From Dehalococcoidia bacterium (lineage in GTDB: Bacteria; Chloroflexota; Dehalococcoidia; GIF9; UBA5629), in contig JACNFS010000091.1 of the NCBI GenBank assembly GCA_014384515.1, forward strand, positions 1 through 14,571: a stretch of DNA of 14,571 nucleotides, given 5' to 3'. The notes below the pieces were generated by a model. The model did no database searches and was not told the DNA's origin. It saw nothing but the letters and a program-made list of their open reading frames with translations. Shown piece by piece: positions 5,230 through 12,972 of the stretch. Within the stretch, counting starts at the first letter, position 1. Each line of letters opens with the position of its first letter. A program made the position numbers and the translations under genes.

Positions 5230-7074
5230 ATGAAAGGCAAGTGGTGGCAAGGTAGCTTATTCTACCTTTTGATTCTAGTGGCAATAATGGCTCTAGCTTT
5301 CAGCTTTTTGCCGATATCTAAGGGTCCTGAGGAAGTAGATTTCTATACCTTTATCGCTCAAGCCAAGCAAGGGCAAATCGATACCATTGAGCAGCAAGGA
5401 AGCAGACTCATCGGTTTAAGAGGCGATGAGAAGATAATCAGGGCATCTTTCGTCGGCAGCACCAAGGAACTTATGGATACGATGAAAGAGGCGGGGATAG
5501 CACTTGGGCAAAGCGGGATAAAATTCGCTGTCAAGACTGGCGGGTTCGACTGGGGAGGGATAATGATCAGCTTCATTCCCCTCCTGTTATTCGGTGCTCT
5601 GCTCTTCTGGCTCTTCCGCTCAGCTCGAGGAGCTAATACCCAAGCTTTCAATTTTGCTAAGAGCCGGGCACGGCTGGCGGCTGGTGACAAACCCACTATC
5701 ACCTTTGATGACGTCGCCGGGGTCGATGAAGCCAAAGGAGAACTCCAAGAGGTAGTCGAGTTTCTCAAATCACCTGAGAAGTTTCTGGCATTAGGAGCTC
5801 GCATCCCACGAGGCATACTGCTGGTAGGCCCACCAGGTTGTGGCAAGACTTTGATAGCCAAGGCTACTGCCGGCCAGGCTGGAGTCCCATTTTACTCTAT
5901 CAGCGGCAGCGAATTTGTGGAGATGTTTGTCGGTGTCGGTGCTTCCAGGGTCAGGGACCTTTTCGACCAAGCCAAGCGCAATTCGCCGTGCATTGTCTTC
6001 GTTGACGAAATCGATGCCGTCGGCAGACATCGTGGCGCCGGCCTAGGTGGCGGTCATGACGAACGGGAGCAAACCTTGAACCAGATATTGGTGGAAATGG
6101 ACGGCTTCGACAGCAGCGTTAATGTTATTGTTCTCGCCGCTACCAACCGCCCTGATATCCTTGACCCGGCATTGTTGCGGCCTGGCCGCTTCGACCGCCA
6201 TGTTGTCATCGACCAACCGGATATCAATGGTCGCAAAGCCATCCTTGAGGTGCACGCTAAGGGGAAGCCTCTGGCAAAAAAAGTCTCTTTAGAAGTAATT
6301 GCCAAACAGACTCCTGGCTTCAGCGGCGCCGATTTAGCCAACCTAATCAATGAGGCAGCTATTCTGGCAGCCAGGCATGACCGCAAAGATATTCGTACCA
6401 GCGAATTAGAAGATTCCATTGACCGCGTTATCGCCGGGCCTGAAAAGAAAGGGCGGGTGATAACTCAGAAGGAAAAGGAGCTTATCGCCTACCATGAAAC
6501 CGGGCATGCTCTAGCCTCCAAAATGCTACCAAACGCCGACCCGGTGCACAAAATCTCCATTGTGGCTCGAGGGATGATGGGAGGCTGGACACGCTTTCTG
6601 CCCACCGAAGACCGCCATTTGTGGACACGTCCCCAGTTTGAGGATATGTTGGTAGTAACCCTGGCCGGACGAGCAGGTGAAGAGATTGCCTTTGGTGAAA
6701 TAACCACCGGAGCCCAAAACGACCTGGAAAAGGCAACTGGCCTTGCCCGAAAAATGGTAACCGAATACGGAATGAGCACAAAGCTAGGACCTCGCACCTT
6801 CGGTCGCCGGGAGGAGCTCATTTTCCTCGGTCGTGAAATCCACGAGCAGCGGGATTACAGTGAGAAGATAGCCGAGGAGATTGATAAAGAGGTTCATGGT
6901 CTTATTCAACGTGCCTACGATACTGCCAAGGAAATCCTGACTGAGAATAAAGAAAGGCTGAAGCTCATCGCCGAACGTCTCATCGATAAGGAGACTATCG
7001 AAGAGGCGGAATTTGAGGCTTTGGTTAAAAAACCAATGCCATCGCCTGAGCTACAAGCCGCACCAGCTTCCTAA
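5230..7074 (+). CDS. ftsH: ATP-dependent zinc metalloprotease FtsH
   Basis: FtsH is the membrane-anchored hexameric AAA+ protease that degrades misfolded membrane proteins and selected regulators. The 614 residues contain a first membrane helix (about 8-28), an external domain to about 108, a second helix (about 109-129), then the AAA+ module with Walker A GPPGCGKT (200-207; Cys replaces the usual Thr at the fourth position), Walker B IVFVDEID (255-262) and the arginine-finger region LLRPGRFDR (315-323). The protease domain has HETGH (422-426; family usually HEAGH) and the third zinc ligand D498 in QNDLEKAT. The 446-467 segment ([20 protein letters not shown]) departs from the common RGxALGYT form. 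It has its own promoter and a good ribosome site. moaE follows 45 bases later. Confidence 0.97.
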   Translation: MKGKWWQGSLFYLLILVAIMALAFSFLPISKGPEEVDFYTFIAQAKQGQIDTIEQQGSRLIGLRGDEKIIRASFVGSTKELMDTMKEAGIALGQSGIKFAVKTGGFDWGGIMISFIPLLLFGALLFWLFRSARGANTQAFNFAKSRARLAAGDKPTITFDDVAGVDEAKGELQEVVEFLKSPEKFLALGARIPRGILLVGPPGCGKTLIAKATAGQAGVPFYSISGSEFVEMFVGVGASRVRDLFDQAKRNSPCIVFVDEIDAVGRHRGAGLGGGHDEREQTLNQILVEMDGFDSSVNVIVLAATNRPDILDPALLRPGRFDRHVVIDQPDINGRKAILEVHAKGKPLAKKVSLEVIAKQTPGFSGADLANLINEAAILAARHDRKDIRTSELEDSIDRVIAGPEKKGRVITQKEKELIAYHETGHALASKMLPNADPVHKISIVARGMMGGWTRFLPTEDRHLWTRPQFEDMLVVTLAGRAGEEIAFGEITTGAQNDLEKATGLARKMVTEYGMSTKLGPRTFGRREELIFLGREIHEQRDYSEKIAEEIDKEVHGLIQRAYDTAKEILTENKERLKLIAERLIDKETIEEAEFEALVKKPMPSPELQAAPAS

Positions 7075-7119
7075 CATCGCCACAGCTGTAGGCTTAGCAC
7101 TAACTGCTGCCGAAGTCGC

Positions 7120-7530
7120 ATGATTGAGATTACCTCAAAACCTCTTTCCCCACAGTTCATAATCGACAAAGTCAAGAAAGACGACTACGGCGCTATCGTT
7201 ACTTTCGTCGGCACAGTGCGCAATACAACTCGAGGCAGGAAAATCGCCTTCCTGGAGATTGAGACCCGCGACGAAAAGGCTGAGACAAAACTGCATGAGG
7301 TAGTTTCCGAGATCAATCGCAAGTGGCAGCTTCACGACGCAGCCATCAGCCGCAGAATCGGCAAGCTAAGAGTCGGCGAAATTGCCCTGGTTATCGCTGT
7401 AGCCGCAGCTCATCGTCAAGAAGCTTTCCAAGCCTGCCAGTACGCCGTCGATAGGCTCAAGCAGGGCGGAATTACAACGGAAAAAGAAGTTTATGCGACT
7501 GACGAAAGCCCAGCAGAAAGCCAAACGTGA
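7120..7530 (+). CDS. moaE: Molybdopterin synthase catalytic subunit (MoaE-like), altered C-terminal active-site region
   Basis: MoaE binds precursor Z and receives sulfur from the MoaD tail to make molybdopterin. The 136-residue protein matches the family from GAIVTFVGTVRN (24-35) through RRIGKLRVGEIALVIAV (78-94), AHRQEAFQAC (97-106) and YAVDRLK (108-114). K114 aligns with the essential E. coli K119. Seven residues later, where family members read PxWKKE and E. coli has K126, this protein reads GGITTEKEV: the Trp is gone, Glu121 sits at the Lys position, and a Lys follows at 122. The tail ends early, without the usual terminal Trp-containing segment. No other molybdenum-cofactor genes are in the window. 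No Shine-Dalgarno precedes ATG 7120. It may be a working divergent enzyme or a repurposed paralogue; family is sure, activity is not. Confidence 0.82.
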   Translation: MIEITSKPLSPQFIIDKVKKDDYGAIVTFVGTVRNTTRGRKIAFLEIETRDEKAETKLHEVVSEINRKWQLHDAAISRRIGKLRVGEIALVIAVAAAHRQEAFQACQYAVDRLKQGGITTEKEVYATDESPAESQT

Positions 7531-7539
7531 CAGCCGTTT

Positions 7540-8502
7540 CTATTTCCGGCGCTGGATAATGTAGGTAGCCAGGTCAAGCAAAGCCTGACGGGCGCTATTA
7601 TCAGGGAGCTTCTCCACAGCCCGGCAGGCCCGGGAAGAGAAATCGGCAGCGATGGCCAAACATTCACCGATAACCGGCGAATTACGAATCTTCTCCACAG
7701 CTAGCGCCACACTTTCGGCATCTCTGTCCTCAATAACACTCTTTATCAGATTGTCCTCAGGATGAGACTCGGCAAAAAGTATCGAGGGAAGAGTCACTGC
7801 GCCTTCACCTAAATCAGAACCCACTGGTTTACCAACTTCGGCCTCCTCACCAACAAAATCCAGAACATCATCTAAAATCTGAAAGGCCATACCAAGATTA
7901 TGGCCATAGTCTTTCGTTGCCTCCACCACCTCTTCAGGAGACTGACTTAGAATAGCGCCTGATTCAGTTGCCAGTGAGAAAAGACAAGCTGTCTTAGCAC
8001 TGATCCACTCGTAATAGTAGTCACGAGCCTCTTTCAAATCGAAGGCGATACCGGTTTGTCTTACCTCGCCGCCGGAAATAGTCATAAGCGCCTGAGCAAA
8101 TTGTTCTATCACCCTCAAGTTCCCGGTGCTGGCCGCGACACTAGCAGCCTTGGCAAACAGGTAATCACCAAGCAGTAATGCTCTGTTTTCACCCCAGGCA
8201 GAGCTAACTGTCGGCTTGCCACGGCGGATTGGTGAGTGGTCCACAATATCGTCATGAACCAGAGTAGCCGTATGGAGAAGTTCCACTGCTGTTGCCATCG
8301 GCACAAGGAGGGCGGGGTCGTAGAGATGAAATTTCCCGCAAAGCAAGGCTAGCGATGGCCGAATTCGTTTGCCACCGCCTGTCAAGGCATATCCCAGCAA
8401 CTGGCCGAGCAAAGGAACATCGACATGGGCCACCGCCTCTAGGCTTTGCTCGACCTTCTCTAGGTCGTCTTCGATAGGTTCATAGATATCACTAAGATTC
8501 AT
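7540..8502 (-). CDS. Polyprenyl synthetase (long-chain trans-prenyl diphosphate synthase)
   Basis: The enzyme condenses isopentenyl diphosphate onto an allylic primer to make the polyprenyl chain of a quinone or similar lipid. The 320-residue protein shows GGGKRIRP at 42-49, the first Asp-rich motif DDIVD at 84-88 followed by RRGKPT, and the second DDVLD at 211-215. The residues four and five positions before the first motif are small (Thr, Ala), as in medium- to long-chain synthases (C35-C50) rather than farnesyl synthases; exact length cannot be read. It follows metG on the same strand after 134 bases and converges on moaE with only nine bases between. No clear ribosome site precedes ATG 8502. 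Confidence 0.92.
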   Translation of the reverse strand: MNLSDIYEPIEDDLEKVEQSLEAVAHVDVPLLGQLLGYALTGGGKRIRPSLALLCGKFHLYDPALLVPMATAVELLHTATLVHDDIVDHSPIRRGKPTVSSAWGENRALLLGDYLFAKAASVAASTGNLRVIEQFAQALMTISGGEVRQTGIAFDLKEARDYYYEWISAKTACLFSLATESGAILSQSPEEVVEATKDYGHNLGMAFQILDDVLDFVGEEAEVGKPVGSDLGEGAVTLPSILFAESHPEDNLIKSVIEDRDAESVALAVEKIRNSPVIGECLAIAADFSSRACRAVEKLPDNSARQALLDLATYIIQRRK

Positions 8503-8540
8503 TTGTGGTTAACCGCAAGATTCCTTATGATTCCCTTCGT

Positions 8541-8589
8541 CTAGCGGGGGGACATCAATGGCCGAGAGAAACTAACCCCCCCCACCTAG
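8541..8589. repeat. Imperfect GC-rich inverted repeat between metG and the prenyl synthase gene
   Basis: CTAGCGGGGGG at 8541-8551 faces C8-ACCTAG at 8576-8589. CTAG pairs with CTAG and six G with six C, with a small bulge and a 26-base loop. No T-run follows on either strand, so it is not a classic terminator. It could stop or process the metG transcript, or separate the two genes. The rest of the 134-base gap shows no convincing promoter. Confidence 0.4.
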
Positions 8590-8636
8590 CCTCGCCTTTC
8601 AAGGGAGAAGCCGATCATTTGATACCATGTGGGAGA

Positions 8637-10307
8637 CTATGATTTCTCACTTCCGAGACGGCTACTTTCTTCATCCACAATGCTCTCATCCAGCTTATCA
8701 AACAGCGGCTGTGGAGGTGGCAGCTTTTGCCCTGACGGAACCGATTGAATCCTCCAGCCAGATGCCTCAATCTTGCCATCGAACCCAAGAAGATTATGAA
8801 GTTCCTGGGAGCTAAAAGGCAGAAATGGATAAAGAATAGTCTTCAAAGCCGAAAGCACTGACAACACCACATAAATGGCTGTAGCTGAAGCTTGGCTCTC
8901 CTCCTTAATTGTTTTCCAGGGAGCTTTATCATCAAGGTACCGGTTAGCTTCCTGAGCTAGTGACATAGCCGCCCTGACACTCTCCCTGAAATGACAACCA
9001 TAAAGAAGTGTATCAACGTTGTCCAACGCAGCCTGAGCCTTACCAAGAAGTTCCTGACTGTGACTATCAAGTTCTCCAGGGGCTGGTACTACTCCAGCGA
9101 AATTACGGTGCGCAAAAGTGAGAACCCGATGGGCTAAATTGCCGTAAGTAGCCACGAGCTCATCATTATTGCGGCGAACAAACTCACGCCACGAGAAGTC
9201 AGTATCCGCAGTTTCCGGCATGTTTATAGATAAGACATAACGCAGCGGGTCTGGGGCATACCTCTCCAAATAGTCAGGAAGCCATACCGCCCAGTTGCGG
9301 CTCGTGGAAAGTCTCTTGCCTTCAATAGTCAAGAACTCATTGGCCGGAACATCATAGGGAAGGTTATGATCCCCGTAGCCCATTAACATTGCCGGCCATA
9401 TAAGCGTATGGAAAGGTATGTTGTCTTTGCCGATAAAATAGAAGCTTTTGGCTCCGTTCCCCCAGAAAGGCTGCCAGGCCGCACCGTCGCCATTGTTGAT
9501 TGCCCATTCCTTGCTTGCCGAAAGATAACCGATAACCGCCTCAAACCAGACATAGATGCGTTTCCGTTCAAAGCCAGCTTGAGGGACAGTTACTCCCCAC
9601 TCTATATCCCGAGTTATTGCCCGATCCTTAAGCCCACCCTTCAGAATACCCAAGGTAAAATTCAGCACATTGTGACGCCAGTGGGTTTGCTCCTGTACCC
9701 AGGCTTTCAATCTATCTTCAAAGGCACTGAGGCGAAGGAAGAAATGCTCGGAAACCTCAAAGCGAGGAACTGTAGAACAAAGACGGCAACGAAGGTCAAC
9801 AAGGTCGCTAGGATTCAAAGTCCTGCCACATTCGTCACACTGGTCACCCCGCGCCTGGGGAGAATGACAATAGGGACAGGTGCCTTCAATATAGCGGTCG
9901 GGCAGAAAGCGCTGGCAGCGAGGGCAATAAGCTTGAGACGCAACATCCTTGTACATATAGCCTTTGTCCAATAAGCCGAGGAAGATATCATGAGCCACCT
10001 GAGCATGATTCGGGGTGCCGGTGGTAGTAAACAAATCATAGGAAATACCCAGCTTCTGCCAGCAATCGAGAAACTCCTGATGATACCTGGAGACTATCTC
10101 TTGAGGAGATTTGCCCTCTTGTTCAGCGCGCAGCGTAATTGGCGTTCCATGCTGATCGCTCCCCGAGACCATCAATACCTTATTACCCTTAAGACGGTGA
10201 TAGCGAGCAAAGATATCGGCCGGCAAGTAAGCCCCAGCTATCTGCCCCAGATGAAGCGAACCATTGGCATAAGGCCAGGCTACGCCGATAAAAACATGCT
10301 CAGACAT
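8637..10307 (-). CDS. metG: Methionyl-tRNA synthetase
   Basis: Charges tRNA-Met with methionine. From ATG 10307 it has 556 residues. The class I ATP site reads YANGSLHLGQ (13-22). The connective domain has four CxxC knuckles (C128/131, C144/147, C157/160, C174/177), which fits a two-zinc form of MetRS. The KMSKS loop is KRLSTS (331-336), with Thr for the second Lys, as in a recognised subset of MetRS. There is no C-terminal tRNA-binding domain; the protein ends in a charged tail after the anticodon domain. A TTG codon directly precedes the ATG. The start overlaps the stop of the small Cys-rich gene upstream by eight bases, so the two are coupled. AGCGAGAAG just upstream may serve as a weak ribosome site. 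Confidence 0.96.
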   Translation of the reverse strand: MSEHVFIGVAWPYANGSLHLGQIAGAYLPADIFARYHRLKGNKVLMVSGSDQHGTPITLRAEQEGKSPQEIVSRYHQEFLDCWQKLGISYDLFTTTGTPNHAQVAHDIFLGLLDKGYMYKDVASQAYCPRCQRFLPDRYIEGTCPYCHSPQARGDQCDECGRTLNPSDLVDLRCRLCSTVPRFEVSEHFFLRLSAFEDRLKAWVQEQTHWRHNVLNFTLGILKGGLKDRAITRDIEWGVTVPQAGFERKRIYVWFEAVIGYLSASKEWAINNGDGAAWQPFWGNGAKSFYFIGKDNIPFHTLIWPAMLMGYGDHNLPYDVPANEFLTIEGKRLSTSRNWAVWLPDYLERYAPDPLRYVLSINMPETADTDFSWREFVRRNNDELVATYGNLAHRVLTFAHRNFAGVVPAPGELDSHSQELLGKAQAALDNVDTLLYGCHFRESVRAAMSLAQEANRYLDDKAPWKTIKEESQASATAIYVVLSVLSALKTILYPFLPFSSQELHNLLGFDGKIEASGWRIQSVPSGQKLPPPQPLFDKLDESIVDEESSRLGSEKS

Positions 10308-10554
10308 CAATCTGCTTCTCGCTCAAACTGTTATCATTCAGATTCTCTGATGACTCTAGCTCTGGCGGGAAAAAGGTAAGCACCCGCTCACCCTTTTGTT
10401 CCCAATAGGCCGCGTAGCCTTTGCTCAAACAGCAGTCGATGCACAAACACTGTTTTTCATCTTCTTCCATGACCAAATATCGCTCCCCATCCCCGATAAC
10501 ACGGCCACAACCATCACACTTGATTTCCCCTATAGCAATACAACCACGACGCAT
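10300..10554 (-). CDS. Small Cys-rich zinc-binding protein
   Basis: I do not recognise a named family. The 84-residue protein has CDGC at 13-16 and a CLCIDCC cluster at 36-42, which together would make one treble-clef or ribbon-like zinc site (C13, C16, then two of C36/C38/C41/C42). After this comes an aromatic stretch, SKGYAAYWEQKGERVLTFF, and a polar tail rich in Ser, Asn and Glu. It starts two bases after the rsmI stop, with AAGGAG inside the end of rsmI and good spacing, and overlaps metG by eight bases. Position between an rRNA methylase and a tRNA synthetase suggests, but does not prove, a role in translation or nucleic-acid binding. Confidence 0.85.
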   Translation of the reverse strand: MRRGCIAIGEIKCDGCGRVIGDGERYLVMEEDEKQCLCIDCCLSKGYAAYWEQKGERVLTFFPPELESSENLNDNSLSEKQIDV

Positions 10555-10556
10555 TG

Positions 10557-11378
10557 TTACTCTCCTTTAGCCAGCCTTAGCCAAGCTTGATAAAGTTCCT
10601 TTCTTGACACACCGCTAGTTTCAGACAACCGAGCTACGGCTTCCCTGGCACGACTTCCTTGCCGATACAGCTCGTATAGTTCCGCTTCAACTTGTTCAGT
10701 AATCTCAGGCTTCTGCCTCGGCTTACCTTCAATGACCAAGGTAAATTCACCCCTTGGTTGGGTAAAATGCTCTATTGCTTGGCTCAACCTGCCTCTAAAG
10801 ACTTCCTCGTGAACCTTGGTAAGCTCCCGGCAAACCGCCAGTTTCCTGTCTCCAAAGATCTCCAGGGCATCTTTCAGTGTTTTCAAAAGCCGGTGGGGAG
10901 CTTCAAAGGCAACCACAGTCCACGGTTCATCAGCCACAGCCTGGAAAACCCGCTGCCTGTCTCCGTGTCGGCGAGGCAAGAAGCCAAGGTAAAGAAATTG
11001 ACCAGCCGGTAATCCAGAAACCACCACAGCCGTAATCACTGCCGAGGCACCCGGAACAGGCACAACAGGAACACCGTGCTCAATAGCTGCTGCAATAAGT
11101 TCATAACCAGGATCACTCAATCCCGGCATGCCGGCTTCCGAGACCAGGGCCACATCTTTTTCTTTAAGGCAATCCAAAAGGTAACCGAGCTTGGCTCGTT
11201 TGCTGTGCTCATGATAGCTAGTTAGCGGCGTCTTTATGTTATAAGCGTTGAGCAGTTGGCGTGTGGTACGCGTATCTTCAGCAGCAATCAACTTCACCTG
11301 ACCCAACAAACGCAAAGCTCGCAAAGAAATATCTTCCAAATTCCCGATCGGCGTAGCCACAATATAGAGAGCAGGCAC
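10557..11378 (-). CDS. rsmI: 16S rRNA (cytidine-1402-2'-O)-methyltransferase
   Basis: RsmI methylates the ribose of C1402 in the decoding centre using SAM. The 273 residues start YIVATPIGNLEDISLRAL, then show EDTR (34-37), HEHS near 56-59, SEAGMPGLSDPG (80-91; usual form SDAGTPGISDPG), VPGASA and SGLP at 108-124, and FEAPHRL at 158-164, all in the tetrapyrrole-methylase order, followed by a C-terminal helical segment. The start is GTG at 11378. A TATAAT lies only about 15 bases upstream, so the leader would be about nine bases with no Shine-Dalgarno. It heads the rsmI - Cys-rich protein - metG run. Confidence 0.95.
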   Translation of the reverse strand: MPALYIVATPIGNLEDISLRALRLLGQVKLIAAEDTRTTRQLLNAYNIKTPLTSYHEHSKRAKLGYLLDCLKEKDVALVSEAGMPGLSDPGYELIAAAIEHGVPVVPVPGASAVITAVVVSGLPAGQFLYLGFLPRRHGDRQRVFQAVADEPWTVVAFEAPHRLLKTLKDALEIFGDRKLAVCRELTKVHEEVFRGRLSQAIEHFTQPRGEFTLVIEGKPRQKPEITEQVEAELYELYRQGSRAREAVARLSETSGVSRKELYQAWLRLAKGE

Positions 11379-11393
11379 AATTCTAGTACAACA

Positions 11394-11422
11394 ATTATAA
11401 CCTACTGCCGCAAACTGGTCTA
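11394..11422 (-). promoter_or_regulatory. Promoter of the rsmI operon
   Basis: Minus-strand TATAAT (11399-11394) is preceded after 17 bases by TAGACC (11422-11417), four of six matches to TTGACA. Transcription is expected near 11387, about nine bases before the GTG start, so the mRNA would have almost no leader. Confidence 0.55.
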
Positions 11423-11679
11423 GTACATGCGCTAAATCAAGCCTTGGCTAGTCTCGTTAAAAGCTTGGTCCAAGGCGCTGTTGCGCCCATGATAATATGC
11501 ATGTCATTCTGGTGACCAACGGGGGCAACTTCATCAAGACTTGAGTGGCAGATTACTAATGCGACTTTTGCCTCTCAAGTGGCCTATTTTTATGAGAAAT
11601 GACACCTGTTCCGCCGCCGCTGCATCCTTGGCTTGCTGGCAGATGTCGCGTACCTTCGTAGCCTTACGGTAGTGTCGTT
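11423..11679. other. Stretch without a recognised gene
   Basis: About 260 bases between the rsmI and glycosyltransferase promoters. It holds a small GC hairpin (GGCGC-TGTT-GCGCC at 11474-11487), a strong stem-loop at 11539-11580 and a 15-codon open frame at 11497-11544. On the minus strand, bases of roughly 11690-11540 form an open frame without ATG that ends at a stop; it matches nothing I know. It may be decayed coding sequence. Confidence 0.5.
11539..11580. repeat. 12-bp inverted repeat, stem-loop
   Basis: ACTTGAGTGGCA at 11539-11550 and TGCCTCTCAAGT at 11569-11580 pair at 11 of 12 positions around an 18-base loop. On the plus strand a T-rich run (TATTTTTA, about 11585-11592) follows within a few bases, as in an intrinsic terminator. 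There is no intact plus-strand gene upstream for it to end, so it could be a leftover terminator or a regulatory site. Confidence 0.5.
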
Positions 11680-11710
11680 TTGACAAATGGATTGTGTGAT
11701 ACACTACAAG
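11680..11710 (+). promoter_or_regulatory. Predicted promoter of the glycosyltransferase gene
   Basis: A perfect TTGACA lies at 11680-11685. The -10 is less clear: CTACAA (11704-11709) after 18 bases or TACAAG (11705-11710) after 19. Either would put the start of transcription near 11717, between ATG 11687 and ATG 11747, which supports the latter as the translation start. Confidence 0.45.
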
Positions 11711-11746
11711 TCAAGAGGTGACGCAGGCTGTAAAGGAGTTGTAGCG

Positions 11747-12880
11747 ATGAATGGGCAGCAGATCAGACAGCAAGAATGGCAAGAATGGCAGGAACAACAG
11801 GAACTCAAGCAACTGCGGGAGTGGCAGGAGTTCCCGGACTCGAAGTTGGTGCTATTTGACCACATGGCACACGGACATACATCAGTAACCACAGAAGTTG
11901 TCCCATCCGATACGATTGGGAAGAAACTTCGGGAGGCAGTGGTCACTATCGATGTTGTTATCCCTGCGTTCAATGAAGGAGGCTGTATTGAGGGCGTGCT
12001 GCACGATGTGATGATGGCAAGACAGGATGACTGGTTTCAAATACAGAATATCTATGTGATATCGGACGCATCGACGGATCAGACGGATGACGTCGTGCAA
12101 CAAATGGCCGCAAAAGACGGAAGGGTAAAGCTGATCAGGAAATCGGGAAGGAGGGGCAAGCAAGACTCAATAAATCTAGCCTTCTCAATCACCAAGGCTG
12201 ATGTTATCATTTTTATTGATGCCGATGTCATGTTAGCGAGTGAAGATAGCATAGCGAAGCTGGTGCAACACTTCCGTGACGCTAACGTTGCCGTGGTTCA
12301 GGGCGGCCTCGTCCATCCCCGTCCTGGCTTTATTCTCAATCCAGCGAAGCAAGCGGCATATTTTGACTGGCTCTTGGTGGACAAGATCAGAAGGCGGAAG
12401 GCCATCTCCTGGTGGAGTATCGATGCGCGTGTGATGGCCCTATCCAGAGACTTCTATGAACAGCTTGTTTTGCCGCTCTCTCTTGCCGATGATCAGTTTA
12501 TCTTCTACTCGTGTATTCAACAGGGTCGCAATTTTGTATGGGCGGACGACGCCATCTTCTACTATGGACCGCCCGAGTCGATTGCAGATTTCAGCCACCA
12601 GTGGAGCAGGTACTTCTTCTACACCAAGAAATCGCGTCAATACTTTGGCAAAGACCTGATAGACAGGGACATGAGCGTTCCTGGTCTATGGCGAACCATC
12701 TTGTCTACCTTTCTTCGTCATCCCTTCTGCGGACTAATGTGGGTCTTGTGCTTTGCCATAAGCAGAGTTGAGTTCATGCTTGGAGTTGATTTCGATAAAT
12801 ATGAACGCGGTTTCTTCTGGACCAAATCCAGTCCGCTAAGAAACATCGGCCAAACGCATGGCTGGCAGGAGAGGGGATGA
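11747..12880 (+). CDS. Family 2 glycosyltransferase with Trp/Gln/Glu-rich N-terminus
   Basis: Transfers a sugar from a nucleotide donor; acceptor unknown. AAGGAG at 11733-11738, eight bases before ATG 11747, fixes the start and gives 377 residues; the open frame continues back to 11687 without a ribosome site. Residues 7-28 are a charged Q/E/W segment (EWQEWQEQQELKQL), helical in character and partly built on a 9-base DNA repeat. The GT-A domain begins at VVIPAFNEGG (70-79), then SDASTDQT (106-113), RRGKQDSIN (135-143), the metal-binding DAD (158-160), a possible catalytic DDQF (248-251) and QWSRYFFY (285-292), a QxxRW-like motif seen in processive family 2 enzymes. A hydrophobic stretch at about 326-346 could touch the membrane. 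It stands alone between rsmI and guaB3 and more often uses codons ending or beginning in CG (ACG, TCG, GCG) than its neighbours, so transfer is possible. Confidence 0.85.
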   Translation: MNGQQIRQQEWQEWQEQQELKQLREWQEFPDSKLVLFDHMAHGHTSVTTEVVPSDTIGKKLREAVVTIDVVIPAFNEGGCIEGVLHDVMMARQDDWFQIQNIYVISDASTDQTDDVVQQMAAKDGRVKLIRKSGRRGKQDSINLAFSITKADVIIFIDADVMLASEDSIAKLVQHFRDANVAVVQGGLVHPRPGFILNPAKQAAYFDWLLVDKIRRRKAISWWSIDARVMALSRDFYEQLVLPLSLADDQFIFYSCIQQGRNFVWADDAIFYYGPPESIADFSHQWSRYFFYTKKSRQYFGKDLIDRDMSVPGLWRTILSTFLRHPFCGLMWVLCFAISRVEFMLGVDFDKYERGFFWTKSSPLRNIGQTHGWQERG

Positions 12881-12914
12881 GACGTCACCAAGGTACCGAA
12901 GCGAGTACATTTGC

Positions 12915-12944
12915 TTGACTCCAACTCCCCGCCTTTGCTATAGT
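12915..12944 (+). promoter_or_regulatory. Promoter of guaB3
   Basis: TTGACT (12915-12920), 18 bases, then TATAGT (12939-12944), with TG one base upstream as an extended -10. This is the closest to consensus in the window. The leader would be about 22 bases, with only a weak ribosome site (GAAAAG) before ATG 12973. Confidence 0.75.
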
Positions 12945-12972
12945 CTGCACCAACCACTCCGAAAAGATAACT

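Noticed and set aside
7444..7530. Frameshift as the cause of the odd MoaE C-terminus
   Set aside because: Neither other plus frame across 7450-7530 restores a PxWKKE-like segment, so a simple frameshift does not explain it.
9408..9974. Plus-strand open frame of 188 codons inside metG
   Set aside because: It is the antisense shadow of a well-supported gene, with no domain and no ribosome site.
10308..10310. TTG 10310 as start of metG
   Set aside because: The adjacent ATG at 10307 is the better codon and changes the protein by one residue only.
11497..11544. 15-codon frame MHVILVTNGGNFIKT as a small gene
   Set aside because: Too short, no ribosome site and no known match; kept only as a scrap in the gene-free stretch.
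11687..11746. ATG 11687 as start of the glycosyltransferase
   Set aside because: It directly follows the TTGACA box and has no ribosome site, while ATG 11747 has AAGGAG at eight bases.
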